Assembly: GCA_041946755.1 (NCBI GenBank)
Contig: JBHGBB010000211.1
Span: 1 to 6,405 of the forward strand
Origin: JBHGBB01 sp041946755
Lineage (GTDB): Bacteria; UBP4; UBA4092; JAOAEQ01
DNA: 6,405 nt
Direction of reading: 5' to 3'
This document shows positions 1 to 6,303 of the stretch, one piece after another (position 1 is the first letter of the stretch; each line of letters starts with the position of its first letter). The notes under the pieces were generated by a model. That model was given only the letters and a program-made list of their open reading frames with translations, was not told the origin of the DNA and did no database searches. The translations under genes and the position numbers were made by a program.

Positions 1-2
1 GC

Positions 3-725
3 GCCTCAACCACCCTAACCGTTCAGGAGGAACAGGTTTCAAGCGGCACAATCACGCCACTACCAATCGAGTACTGGACTAGACCCATAGAGGGCGAAAA
101 CGCGAACTGGTACACCATAGGCTCAAACTATCTCTACCCGATGGGCGCAGCTTACAGCTTCGGCTCAGTACGCTACCAACCAGACGGAACAGGACCTAAC
201 AGTGCACACGTAATGTGGAGTAAACCAATCACATTAGGCGGCATAGTCGGCGGCAACAACGCGTACGAAGAACCCAACTCGCCATCTACACTAACTGGGA
301 TCACCGGCACCGCATTCTACACAGGCCTCTCGTATGAAACCAAATTTAACACTCCAATAGTTATCAGCGGACGCATCTACTATGGGCTTCCACACAGCAA
401 TAACGGTGCAGGCGGCGGATACATCTGTTCAGATCTGAGAACAGGCGAGCAAATCTGGTTCCAGAATTACACAGTAAACCCGTCATTCGGTGCAATCGTG
501 AACTTTGACTCGCCAAACCAGCATGGCTCAATCGCTTACCTTATTGCGACGCAGACAGTAGCAGGGTCACTAAATTGGATGATGTTTGACCCCGTTGACG
601 GCCAATGGGTATTCAACATAACCAATGTGCCTTCAGGCACCATGAGTTATGGCCCCAGCGGTGAACCAATAATCTACCAGATGAACTTCACTATCGAAAT
701 CAAGCCGTGGTTTCGGCTGGGTTAA
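3..725 (+). CDS. Archaeal-type PQQ/WD40-like beta-propeller surface protein, internal fragment
   Basis: The frame is open from the left edge, so the ATG at 141 is internal: upstream codons give LPIEYWTRPIEGENANWY, a block I recognise from large extracellular beta-propeller proteins of uncultivated archaea. About 230 residues of real protein are visible. They are rich in Gly, Asn, Tyr and Trp, with no membrane segment and no catalytic motif. Blade-like strands follow, such as TPIVISGRIYYG, ICSDLRTGEQIW and MMFDPVDGQWVF; the last two match the 'D.(R/P).(T/D)G..(W/I)' turn of PQQ-type repeats. GPSGEPIIYQMNF (about 651-689) still fits the family. The final residues, IEIKPWFRLG, do not, and appear to be read from bacterial DNA beyond the junction, so the stop at 723-725 is probably not native. 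Such proteins are thought to be exported and cell-surface associated; ligand and function are unknown. Codon use differs from every other gene here. Family assignment is from memory, not a search. Confidence 0.6.
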   Translation, partial: ASTTLTVQEEQVSSGTITPLPIEYWTRPIEGENANWYTIGSNYLYPMGAAYSFGSVRYQPDGTGPNSAHVMWSKPITLGGIVGGNNAYEEPNSPSTLTGITGTAFYTGLSYETKFNTPIVISGRIYYGLPHSNNGAGGGYICSDLRTGEQIWFQNYTVNPSFGAIVNFDSPNQHGSIAYLIATQTVAGSLNWMMFDPVDGQWVFNITNVPSGTMSYGPSGEPIIYQMNFTIEIKPWFRLG

Positions 726-2024
726 TCCTACCGACTTAATCCCAAGCTTCAGGGAATCATTAAACGCCCGATAATCAACTCCTGCTGCCGCTTGCGATTC
801 CAAAACGCCGAGTTTCGCATCCCAGTATCCATAAGATCGGGCGAATAATAGGTCTACTTCAGGATTCCTGCCAACATCACTGACTCCGGCGAGATAATAT
901 TTTCCTTTACTGGGATTGAATCGAATATCAATATCATTCCGCCACCGGTCAAGTCGGTCATAATATCGTAAGTCATACTCCAGATTGATATTAGTCAAGA
1001 AATCTCCGGTTTTGCTGGCAACATTTTTAACTTCATCTGCGGCCTGTTTTACCGAACCGACCATTTGTGAAGTATCATCATATAATTTCGATTCGCTAAT
1101 CAATTTACCTACCGTTCCCTGACCGGATTGAACTTTATTGGTGATATCATTAATTTGCGCCATGGCTTTCTTGAAATCTTCTGAAGCTGCCTGGAAATTC
1201 GCCACCGTTGTATTAACTCCAGATTGGTTTTTAGCTATCATGGTATTGAGCTGGTCGGTGATTTTATCGAGATTCTCGACAATCCGATCGACATTCTTAT
1301 GCACCGTTTCTGCAACGCTGGAGAAATCGGTTACCGTAGCTTTAATCCCCGCCCGGTTTTCTTTAACAATAGAATCGATATCAGTGATAACTATTTTCAT
1401 CTGGTCAGTAGCTTCGCGAAGGTTAGTCGTGAATTGTTCCAAATCGCCCTGTTTTCTGGCAAGAATATTATCGATGCGAGTTGAAATCGAATCTAATCGC
1501 AAAATAAAGTCGGTCATCGACTTTTTCGTTTCTTCTTTACTCACCACATCGGAAATGGCCTGTAAGGTTTTGGTTAACGCTTCAGTAATTTGTTTGCTGG
1601 ACGCGAGTAAATCTTCCATTTGCAACGGATTCTGTCCGTTTAAAGAATCGCCATTTGCCAGTAATGGCGTATCCGGAGTTCCTTCATATATTTCAACATA
1701 TTTTTCTCCCATCAATCCCATGGTAGAAATAAATACCCGGGCATTCTGATGAATCATCGCTTGTTTTGAAATCCGCAGCACTACTTCGATTGAAGGTTTA
1801 TGGGAAGGAACGATATTAATCTCCTTGACAATACCGACTTTGACACCACCTAATCGTACCGGAGCACCTTTTTCGATTCCGCTAACAAAATCAAAATATG
1901 CTTTTATAGTATAGGTCTTTCCAAATCCGGCGAATTTCCCGATGAGTAATGTTCCCACAACCAAAATAATGATCGCGATGGAAGTCATAATCCCAACTTT
2001 AGTTTCAGCAGAAAATTTGGCCAT
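633..2024 (-). CDS. MCE/MlaD-family lipid-transport protein, 3' end probably lost at junction
   Basis: This is a membrane-anchored MCE protein, the periplasmic lipid-binding component of Mla-type ABC systems that move phospholipids or other lipids between inner and outer membranes. Residues about 10-32 form a single N-terminal membrane anchor after a short cytoplasmic start. Residues about 36-116 are the MCE domain, with the hallmark stretch FDFVSGIEKGAPVRLGGVKVG (44-64) and the MGLMGEKYVEI strand (102-112). Residues about 135-345 are a long, low-hydrophobicity helical region with heptad-like spacing, ending in the GQGTVGKLISESKLYDD motif (301-317) common in long MCE proteins. A beta-rich C-terminal domain follows (YYLAGVSDVG, 376-385). 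The ATG has an excellent Shine-Dalgarno 8 nt upstream. It is last in a minus-strand cluster and no mlaE or mlaF is visible. About the last 20 residues of the frame probably come from foreign DNA; roughly 30 or more native residues are likely missing. Confidence 0.85.
   Translation of the reverse strand: MAKFSAETKVGIMTSIAIIILVVGTLLIGKFAGFGKTYTIKAYFDFVSGIEKGAPVRLGGVKVGIVKEINIVPSHKPSIEVVLRISKQAMIHQNARVFISTMGLMGEKYVEIYEGTPDTPLLANGDSLNGQNPLQMEDLLASSKQITEALTKTLQAISDVVSKEETKKSMTDFILRLDSISTRIDNILARKQGDLEQFTTNLREATDQMKIVITDIDSIVKENRAGIKATVTDFSSVAETVHKNVDRIVENLDKITDQLNTMIAKNQSGVNTTVANFQAASEDFKKAMAQINDITNKVQSGQGTVGKLISESKLYDDTSQMVGSVKQAADEVKNVASKTGDFLTNINLEYDLRYYDRLDRWRNDIDIRFNPSKGKYYLAGVSDVGRNPEVDLLFARSYGYWDAKLGVLESQAAAGVDYRAFNDSLKLGIKSVGLTQPKPRLDFDSEVHLVDYWFTAGAITHGA
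675..705. other. Probable chimeric junction (archaeal-like / bacterial DNA)
   Basis: Two converging reading frames both stop making family sense here. On plus, archaeal-type propeller sequence is convincing to about 689. On minus, the MCE protein is convincing down to about 700. Codon style changes at the same place. There is no intergenic spacer, inverted repeat, target-site duplication, tRNA or transposase. Simultaneous 3' truncation of two unrelated genes from different domains of life points to an assembly or library chimera rather than natural transfer. The exact base cannot be fixed because both frames stay open for a short distance past it. Confidence 0.6.
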
Positions 2025-2032
2025 ACTTTAAA

Positions 2033-2040
2033 TCCTCCTA
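2033..2040 (-). promoter_or_regulatory. Strong Shine-Dalgarno site for the MCE gene
   Basis: Read on minus, TAGGAGGA lies 8 nt before the ATG at 2024. It is the best ribosome binding site in the window and fixes the start. The other genes have weaker sites, so this one may be translated more efficiently than its operon partners. Confidence 0.75.
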
Positions 2041-2043
2041 TAT

Positions 2044-2070
2044 AAAAAGAAGTTCCGGATTTAACCGGAA
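2044..2070 (-). terminator. Terminator-like hairpin between SIS and MCE genes
   Basis: On minus, TTCCGG-TTAAAT-CCGGAA forms a perfect 6-bp stem with a 6-nt loop. It overlaps the SIS stop codon (2061-2063) and is followed after four bases by TTTTT (2044-2048). The stem has four G-C pairs, which is short for an intrinsic terminator. It could be leaky and reduce read-through from the SIS gene into the MCE gene, whose Shine-Dalgarno lies just beyond. No separate promoter for the MCE gene fits in the 36-bp gap, so full termination would leave that gene silent unless a promoter lies inside the SIS gene. Confidence 0.4.
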
Positions 2071-3791
2071 GCGGTTTTTACAATAATATTACGAATTATT
2101 GGTTCGGATTTCAATGCCGCACTTGCCTGTTGTACGGTATATTTTCCCGTTGCTAATAGCATGGCTATGGGAACGATTTTCCTTTTGCTCGTAGCCATAG
2201 CAATATGACTCGAAATAGGAGCTGTTTTTTGTGCGATAGTTAAATGGTCGGAATTGTAAATCGATTTCAGTACACTTTCGGTAGCTATGGTTTTATTAAC
2301 GCGGATAATATCGGCAATAATATTTATGGTGCGATAATAAAGTTTATTATTACTGATTTTTAAATCGATCATTCGGTTCTGATATATTTTACCTACCAGA
2401 ATATGTCCGCCGGTAGTAATAGCATTCAGAATAAATTTCATTGATAGTTCAGTGAATGATTTATGATTATCCAGCAGAGGTAAACTCGATAATTGCGGTT
2501 GAACCAATACTTGAATATCTTTAGACGGTTTGACATTACCATTGATAATGACCGCACCGGTATTAGCCCCATATTTTTTACTTTGCTGCAATAAAGATAG
2601 GAATGAAGCCGGTATGGTTCTTTCGCCAAGATATATCACCAAATCATGCTTGTTTAATCGCTTAAGTTTCTGGGTAATGAAATCATCGATCCCGATAAGA
2701 TATTGCGGCCCGACATTACTTAAATCTTGACCGTTATCCAGCAATCCTTTCCAACCGCGAGTAATAAATCCACTTACATCTTCAAATTCTGCACCAAACG
2801 TTGGTGGGCATTCGCTGGCATCAACGATTCCCAGAATACCGAGCGGTGCGGCTCCGAGATAATATATATGTTTTTTATACCGTAACGCATTACCAGCTAA
2901 ATGAACCAGTTGTGCAATAGATTCCAATTCCCGATAGGTTTCAATCCGGGTAGCTTCGTATTTGCCTAATATGGATTGGATTTGAGATTTTAAGGATACC
3001 GATTTAGATTGCCGATTGCGCTTTTTAGAAATCAATCCACTTTTTTGTAAAGCTAGAATAAAAATTAGTTCCAATAAGATTTTGGTTGCACTACCGCTTT
3101 TCATTCGGGTTGATCCGGTGATTGGTTCTGGTCCAATAATCGGATTGAGTATCAAACATCGTTGGTTCTGCTCGATTTTATGAACGATGTCTAAAAAGGT
3201 TTTATCCCAATTTTCAACTGGGACATTTCGCGCGGTTGAAGTGGCATTAAATCCAACTAGGAAGCTAACGATATTCTTCTTCCCGGTAGTATAATCTAAT
3301 TGCCCGGCAATATATGGGGCGGATAATCCGCAGGTAATTCCAAAATAGGCAATATGGTCTTTAGTTTGGGTAATCGATTTCAAATCCGCAATCGCCTGAT
3401 GCGGATCATCTTCTGCACCTTCTTGCGCCCGAATCAATGCTTTATCGCCACCCGCCATGAGATAATCGAATATCGGTGGCTCTTGAAATTCGGCTAATAG
3501 ACGATTAAAGGTTCGAGCGAGAAACATAGCAAATCGTCCGCTCGTTCCGGCACCGGATATGATAATCGCCCGGTTCCCTTTATTTTTCAGTACCTGCGCG
3601 GTTCGTTCGATAGCGAGCTGGATTTTATCGAGAATTTCGGTATCGCTAAATCCCGGATAGGTATCAAATCCGTTAAATATTTGGGAATCGGTCTGCCGTA
3701 AAATCCGAACGATACCTACGGAATCAGCTAAATCGATATTGTTAGTAAGTGCATTTGGGGTTTCGGTTATCGGGTATTCTATTCTATCCAT
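2061..3791 (-). CDS. Double-SIS protein, GKRP-like (MurQ-derived)
   Basis: A 576-residue protein with two sugar-isomerase (SIS) domains and a helical C-terminal cap, the layout of vertebrate glucokinase regulatory protein (about 625 residues), itself related to the MurNAc-6-phosphate etherase MurQ (about 300 residues). SIS 1 (about 50-240) has the phosphosugar loop GAGTSGR (80-86), AGGDKALIRAQEGAEDD (113-129) and GPEPITGSTRMKSGSATK (220-237), all MurQ/GKRP hallmarks. SIS 2 (about 290-440) has DASECPPTFGAEFEDVSGF (324-342). The tail keeps GGHILVGKIYQNRMIDLKIS (461-480) and APISSH (524-529), close to the GKRP cap. The two MurQ catalytic glutamates are split: Glu124 (EGAEDD) is in SIS 1, where the DASE motif has become ARTF, while Glu327 (DASE) is in SIS 2. 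Etherase activity is therefore doubtful; binding a sugar phosphate and regulating a kinase is possible but unproven. Start: ATG with GGAGA about 10 nt upstream. Protein is probably cytoplasmic. Confidence 0.85.
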   Translation of the reverse strand: MDRIEYPITETPNALTNNIDLADSVGIVRILRQTDSQIFNGFDTYPGFSDTEILDKIQLAIERTAQVLKNKGNRAIIISGAGTSGRFAMFLARTFNRLLAEFQEPPIFDYLMAGGDKALIRAQEGAEDDPHQAIADLKSITQTKDHIAYFGITCGLSAPYIAGQLDYTTGKKNIVSFLVGFNATSTARNVPVENWDKTFLDIVHKIEQNQRCLILNPIIGPEPITGSTRMKSGSATKILLELIFILALQKSGLISKKRNRQSKSVSLKSQIQSILGKYEATRIETYRELESIAQLVHLAGNALRYKKHIYYLGAAPLGILGIVDASECPPTFGAEFEDVSGFITRGWKGLLDNGQDLSNVGPQYLIGIDDFITQKLKRLNKHDLVIYLGERTIPASFLSLLQQSKKYGANTGAVIINGNVKPSKDIQVLVQPQLSSLPLLDNHKSFTELSMKFILNAITTGGHILVGKIYQNRMIDLKISNNKLYYRTINIIADIIRVNKTIATESVLKSIYNSDHLTIAQKTAPISSHIAMATSKRKIVPIAMLLATGKYTVQQASAALKSEPIIRNIIVKTASG

Positions 3792-3832
3792 AAAGATTGC
3801 GTCTCCAACAATTAAATTACTTATTTTACTGT

Positions 3833-3863
3833 ATTTTAAGGGATTTAGCTATATTGTATATAG
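3833..3863 (-). promoter_or_regulatory. Possible promoter with overlapping palindrome, upstream of the SIS gene
   Basis: On minus, TATACA (3860-3855) and TAAAAT (3838-3833) are separated by 16 bp, matching four and five of six sigma70 consensus bases. A second TAAAAT lies 10 bp further on (3828-3823). A perfect palindrome CTATAT-TGT-ATATAG (3849-3863) overlaps the -35 element and could be an operator. The region is AT-rich, so chance matches are likely. If real, the SIS and MCE genes could be expressed apart from the exporter genes. Confidence 0.25.
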
Positions 3864-3870
3864 ATTTGGA

Positions 3871-4683
3871 TTAACTAACGGTTTCCGCACTATATCGAGC
3901 AATAAGTCCGGTTCGAACTGCATGGTGGTATATCCGGCTGAAAAACCAGCAAGCAAGCAGAATAAAAACTATTGCCAAGCCTCCCCCAATCGCAAGAGTA
4001 GTTTCTGATACTGAGCCACCGAGAACTACTTTTCTAATGCCTTCGAAAACATACGATGGCGGTAATAATCGGGAGATACATTGCATCCATATAGGTAACG
4101 TAGTTATAGGGTAAAATACTCCAACAAACGGTGAAATTATCGCTGGGATAGGCCAGATGAACCATTCTGCTGCAGGCCCTAATCGCAATACCACCGCGGT
4201 GCCGAAAATCCCAAACGCGATTCCGGATAGAAAAAGCACCAATAAAAAGGGAATAATCATTATGCCATAAACCATGATCGAAAATCCGAAAACAGTCATG
4301 GCAACCAGCAGTAAGATTATGAAGGCGATGATACTGGTAACAATACTGGATAACACTAATCCACTGAGATATTCGGATATCGAAAGAGGAGTGGCGAAGA
4401 TATTTAAAAAGTTCCGGGACCAGACATCTTCGAAGAACGTCATGGTCACTCCTTGCATTGTCCGGATAAAGAAACTCCAGAGCAGCACCGCACCAAGAAA
4501 CATTGCGACAAAATTAATACCTGCAGTAGCCGCAGTAACTGCATTCAGGTATTTGGTAATAAATCCCCAAAGCACGATATCGATTGTTCCCCAGGCGAAT
4601 ATCGGAATGATGCGGGAAGGACTTCCCCGAATGAGATAGAAATGACGCAGAACGATAGCGGTGGTCCGAGATATATTAATCAT
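3871..4683 (-). CDS. ABC-2 type exporter permease
   Basis: A 270-residue integral inner-membrane protein with six predicted spans at about 26-46, 55-76, 106-130, 137-166, 174-194 and 228-250, the normal length and topology of an ABC-2 permease. The signature segment VGVFYPITTLPIWMQCISRL (188-206), followed by LPPSYVFEGIR (207-217), is typical of this family; members export drugs, polysaccharides or other lipophilic molecules, and the substrate cannot be read from sequence. It should pair with the ATPase encoded 47 bp upstream, probably as a homodimer of permease with two ATPase subunits. No clear Shine-Dalgarno precedes the ATG at 4683; the nearest purine run (AAGG) is too far away at about 24 nt. 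An in-frame stop lies about 10 codons upstream and the N-terminus RGSPSRIIPIFAWGTIDIVL fits the family, so the start is probably right. It is not MlaE-like: it has ABC-2 motifs and follows a drug/polysaccharide-type ATPase. Confidence 0.87.
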   Translation of the reverse strand: MINISRTTAIVLRHFYLIRGSPSRIIPIFAWGTIDIVLWGFITKYLNAVTAATAGINFVAMFLGAVLLWSFFIRTMQGVTMTFFEDVWSRNFLNIFATPLSISEYLSGLVLSSIVTSIIAFIILLLVAMTVFGFSIMVYGIMIIPFLLVLFLSGIAFGIFGTAVVLRLGPAAEWFIWPIPAIISPFVGVFYPITTLPIWMQCISRLLPPSYVFEGIRKVVLGGSVSETTLAIGGGLAIVFILLACWFFSRIYHHAVRTGLIARYSAETVS

Positions 4684-4730
4684 AGTATTAATAGCGTTAA
4701 GAAAAACCTTAAATTATTTATTGTACCGGT

Positions 4731-5474
4731 TCAACCCTGCTCTATCGAGAGCGGTTCCCGGGCGACGGTGATAAATAGTTCTTCGAGTGTTTTCTTGCCA
4801 TATTCTTGTGGCAGGGTTTTAGGATTTCCTTCCAATAAGATTTTACCGTGTGATAGAAATAACACGTGGTCGCAAACCGATTCTACTTCATACATATTAT
4901 GCGAGGTCCATAGAATACCGCAGGATACTTGCCGGGCGAATTCCCGGATATTATGTCTGATATCAAGCGCGGTTGCCGGGTCAAGTGATGCTGTCGGTTC
5001 ATCGAAAAGGAGCAGCTGCGGGTGATTAAGAAACGATTTGGCTAACGATACCCGGGTTTGTTCTCCAGAAGATAGCAGTCCGCATTTGGTGGTTCGGAAT
5101 CGTTCTAAATCGAACTGAATGAGTAATTCTTGAATCCGTTGCGATATGTTTGCTACATTATAAATTAAACCAAACACGCGAAGATTCTGTTCTACGGTCA
5201 GGTTTCCCGGTAAAGGAGCATATACCGCGGCAAAATTGGTGCGGGTTAACGCTTTCCGCCGTTGTGTAGCGATATTGTAGTCTTCGATTTGAATTGTACC
5301 TGAAGTCGGTTCTAACACACCAAGAATCATATTTATAGTAGTCGTTTTCCCAGCACCATTCGGTCCTAATAGCCCGACTATTTCATTCTGGGCTACGGCA
5401 AATGAGATACCGTCTACCGCAACGATATTTCCATAAACTTTACGCAATTCTGTAACGGAAAGCATCTTTTTCAT
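4731..5474 (-). CDS. ABC exporter ATP-binding subunit
   Basis: A 247-residue cytoplasmic ATPase that powers the adjacent permease. Numbered from the ATG at 5474, it has Walker A GPNGAGKT (37-44), signature LSSGEQ (134-139), Walker B LLLFDEP with catalytic Glu159, D-loop SLD (163-165) and switch His192. The CcmA/DrrA-type exporter subfamily is the best fit; LSSG(Q/E) in place of LSGGQ occurs in that group. The Q-loop is odd: between Walker A and NLTVEQNL the segment NFAAVYAPLPG (80-90) has no glutamine at the usual place. I chose 5474 rather than the in-frame ATG at 5492 because AGGA lies 9 nt before 5474 and nothing similar precedes 5492; the longer form would add six residues (MLGYNA). It is the first gene of the minus-strand cluster, divergent from the HAD gene. 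I see no convincing minus-strand promoter in the 181-bp gap. Substrate unknown. Confidence 0.9.
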   Translation of the reverse strand: MKKMLSVTELRKVYGNIVAVDGISFAVAQNEIVGLLGPNGAGKTTTINMILGVLEPTSGTIQIEDYNIATQRRKALTRTNFAAVYAPLPGNLTVEQNLRVFGLIYNVANISQRIQELLIQFDLERFRTTKCGLLSSGEQTRVSLAKSFLNHPQLLLFDEPTASLDPATALDIRHNIREFARQVSCGILWTSHNMYEVESVCDHVLFLSHGKILLEGNPKTLPQEYGKKTLEELFITVAREPLSIEQG

Positions 5475-5526
5475 AGCGTTATATCCTAACATATAAGGCT
5501 ACGGTTAGCGGAGTGATTTATGTAGA

Positions 5527-5556
5527 TTGACGCCCAGAACCATATTTCGCTACTAT
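5527..5556 (+). promoter_or_regulatory. Candidate sigma70-type promoter for the HAD gene
   Basis: TTGACG (5527-5532, five of six consensus bases) and TACTAT (5551-5556, four of six) are 18 bp apart. Transcription would start near 5563 and give a leader of about 93 nt that contains the whole palindrome at 5577-5607. An overlapping TATATT at 5554-5559 is a better -10 hexamer but is too far from the -35. Confidence 0.4.
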
Positions 5557-5576
5557 ATTAGGATAAAAATCGGGGT

Positions 5577-5607
5577 ATGACGAGGGATATCCGATATCCC
5601 ACGTCAT
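5577..5607. repeat. 31-bp near-perfect palindrome in the divergent intergenic region
   Basis: The arms ATGACG-a-GGGATAT and ATATCCC-a-CGTCAT flank a CCG centre: 13 of 14 positions are complementary, with one A/A mismatch. In plus-strand RNA the stem can extend outward to 5572/5612 using G-U pairs, which are not available to the minus-strand transcript. AGGGATAT (5583-5590) recurs exactly 50 bp on (5633-5640), just before the HAD Shine-Dalgarno. No T-tract follows on plus. It may be an operator between divergent genes, a leader hairpin, or a short dispersed palindromic repeat. Confidence 0.7.
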
Positions 5608-5655
5608 GTCTCCACTATTTCAACGTATAAACAGGGATATATTTAGGATTAAATT

Positions 5656-6303
5656 ATGATACAAGCGGTGATTTTTGATATGGATGGGATTCTTATCGAT
5701 AGCGAACCATTGCAGATGATTGCAATTAATCAGGTTATGGCGCAATGGCAGGTGCAACTAACCGACCGGGAATTTCAAAAAATGATTGGGAGAAAATTAG
5801 CTGATGATTTTAAAACCATGCAACGGAAGTATAGTATTCCCGTTGATTATGCTACGTTTGCGAAGCAAAAGAAAGAGGCATATCATTCGATTTTAGAACA
5901 AAATCTGATAGAAATGCCGGGATTGTCACCATTATTATCGCGATTGCTATCCGCCCAGTTGCGATTAGCGGTAGCGTCAAGTTCGGTGCGGGCAGATGTA
6001 ACCATGGTGCTTAATGGATTACAGATTACTGATAAATTTGAAGTTATCGCTAGCGGAGATGAGGTGCAAGAAGGGAAACCGAATCCCGCATTATTCCTGC
6101 TTGCGGCACAACGATTGCAGGTTCCGGTAGCAGATTGCGTGGCGATTGAAGATAGCAATCCAGGATTACGTGCAGCAAAAGATGCGGGAATGAAATGTAT
6201 TGTGGTACCTCACCAGCATACCCGGCATCAAGATTTCTCACGCGCTGATGTCATTGTTAAGTCATTGGATGAGATAACCTTAGAATTGATTAAGCAAATA
6301 TAG
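5656..6303 (+). CDS. HAD-IA hydrolase, beta-phosphoglucomutase / sugar phosphatase-like
   Basis: A 215-residue soluble enzyme of the haloacid dehalogenase superfamily, complete and of normal length. Motif I is DMDGILIDSEP (8-18), with Asp8 the nucleophile and Asp10 the general acid/base. A four-helix cap of the C1 type spans about 15-85. Motif II is the serine run 108-110 (ASSS), motif III is Lys141 in GKPNP, and motif IV is IEDSNPG (165-171) with acidic Glu166 and Asp167 for Mg2+ binding. The set is typical of subfamily IA variant 3, which includes beta-phosphoglucomutase (glucose-1-P to glucose-6-P), 2-deoxyglucose-6-phosphatase and related sugar phosphatases; sequence alone does not decide between mutase and phosphatase. 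Start: ATG with AGGA 7 nt upstream (5645-5648). It is divergent from the ABC cluster. The GKRP-like gene nearby makes a sugar-phosphate substrate attractive, but that is inference. Confidence 0.9.
   Translation: MIQAVIFDMDGILIDSEPLQMIAINQVMAQWQVQLTDREFQKMIGRKLADDFKTMQRKYSIPVDYATFAKQKKEAYHSILEQNLIEMPGLSPLLSRLLSAQLRLAVASSSVRADVTMVLNGLQITDKFEVIASGDEVQEGKPNPALFLLAAQRLQVPVADCVAIEDSNPGLRAAKDAGMKCIVVPHQHTRHQDFSRADVIVKSLDEITLELIKQI

Noticed and set aside
633..695. Treating the last 20 or so MCE residues as a native C-terminus.
   Set aside because: The opposite strand over the same bases reads as family-like archaeal propeller sequence, and the codons on minus become atypical (GGG, GCC, ATA). I could not exclude it fully because the tail superficially resembles the end of MCE C-terminal domains.
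1138..1749. Long plus-strand open frame opposite the MCE gene.
   Set aside because: It is antisense to a clear MCE domain and stalk, has no recognisable motif, and its composition mirrors the codon use of the minus-strand gene.
4453..5025. Plus-strand open frame spanning the permease/ATPase gap.
   Set aside because: It is antisense to conserved ABC ATPase and permease coding sequence; its product is Ser/Asn/Pro-rich with no family motif.
3871..5474. Reading the ABC pair as MlaE/MlaF partners of the MCE protein.
   Set aside because: The permease carries ABC-2 hallmarks (FYPITTLP, LPPSYVFEG) and the ATPase belongs with drug/polysaccharide exporters; neither looks like MlaE or MlaF.
5577..5607. 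The palindrome as an intrinsic terminator.
   Set aside because: No T-run follows on plus, and on minus no gene ends just upstream of it; the TTTTT on minus lies about 9 nt past the stem, in the leader of the ATPase gene.
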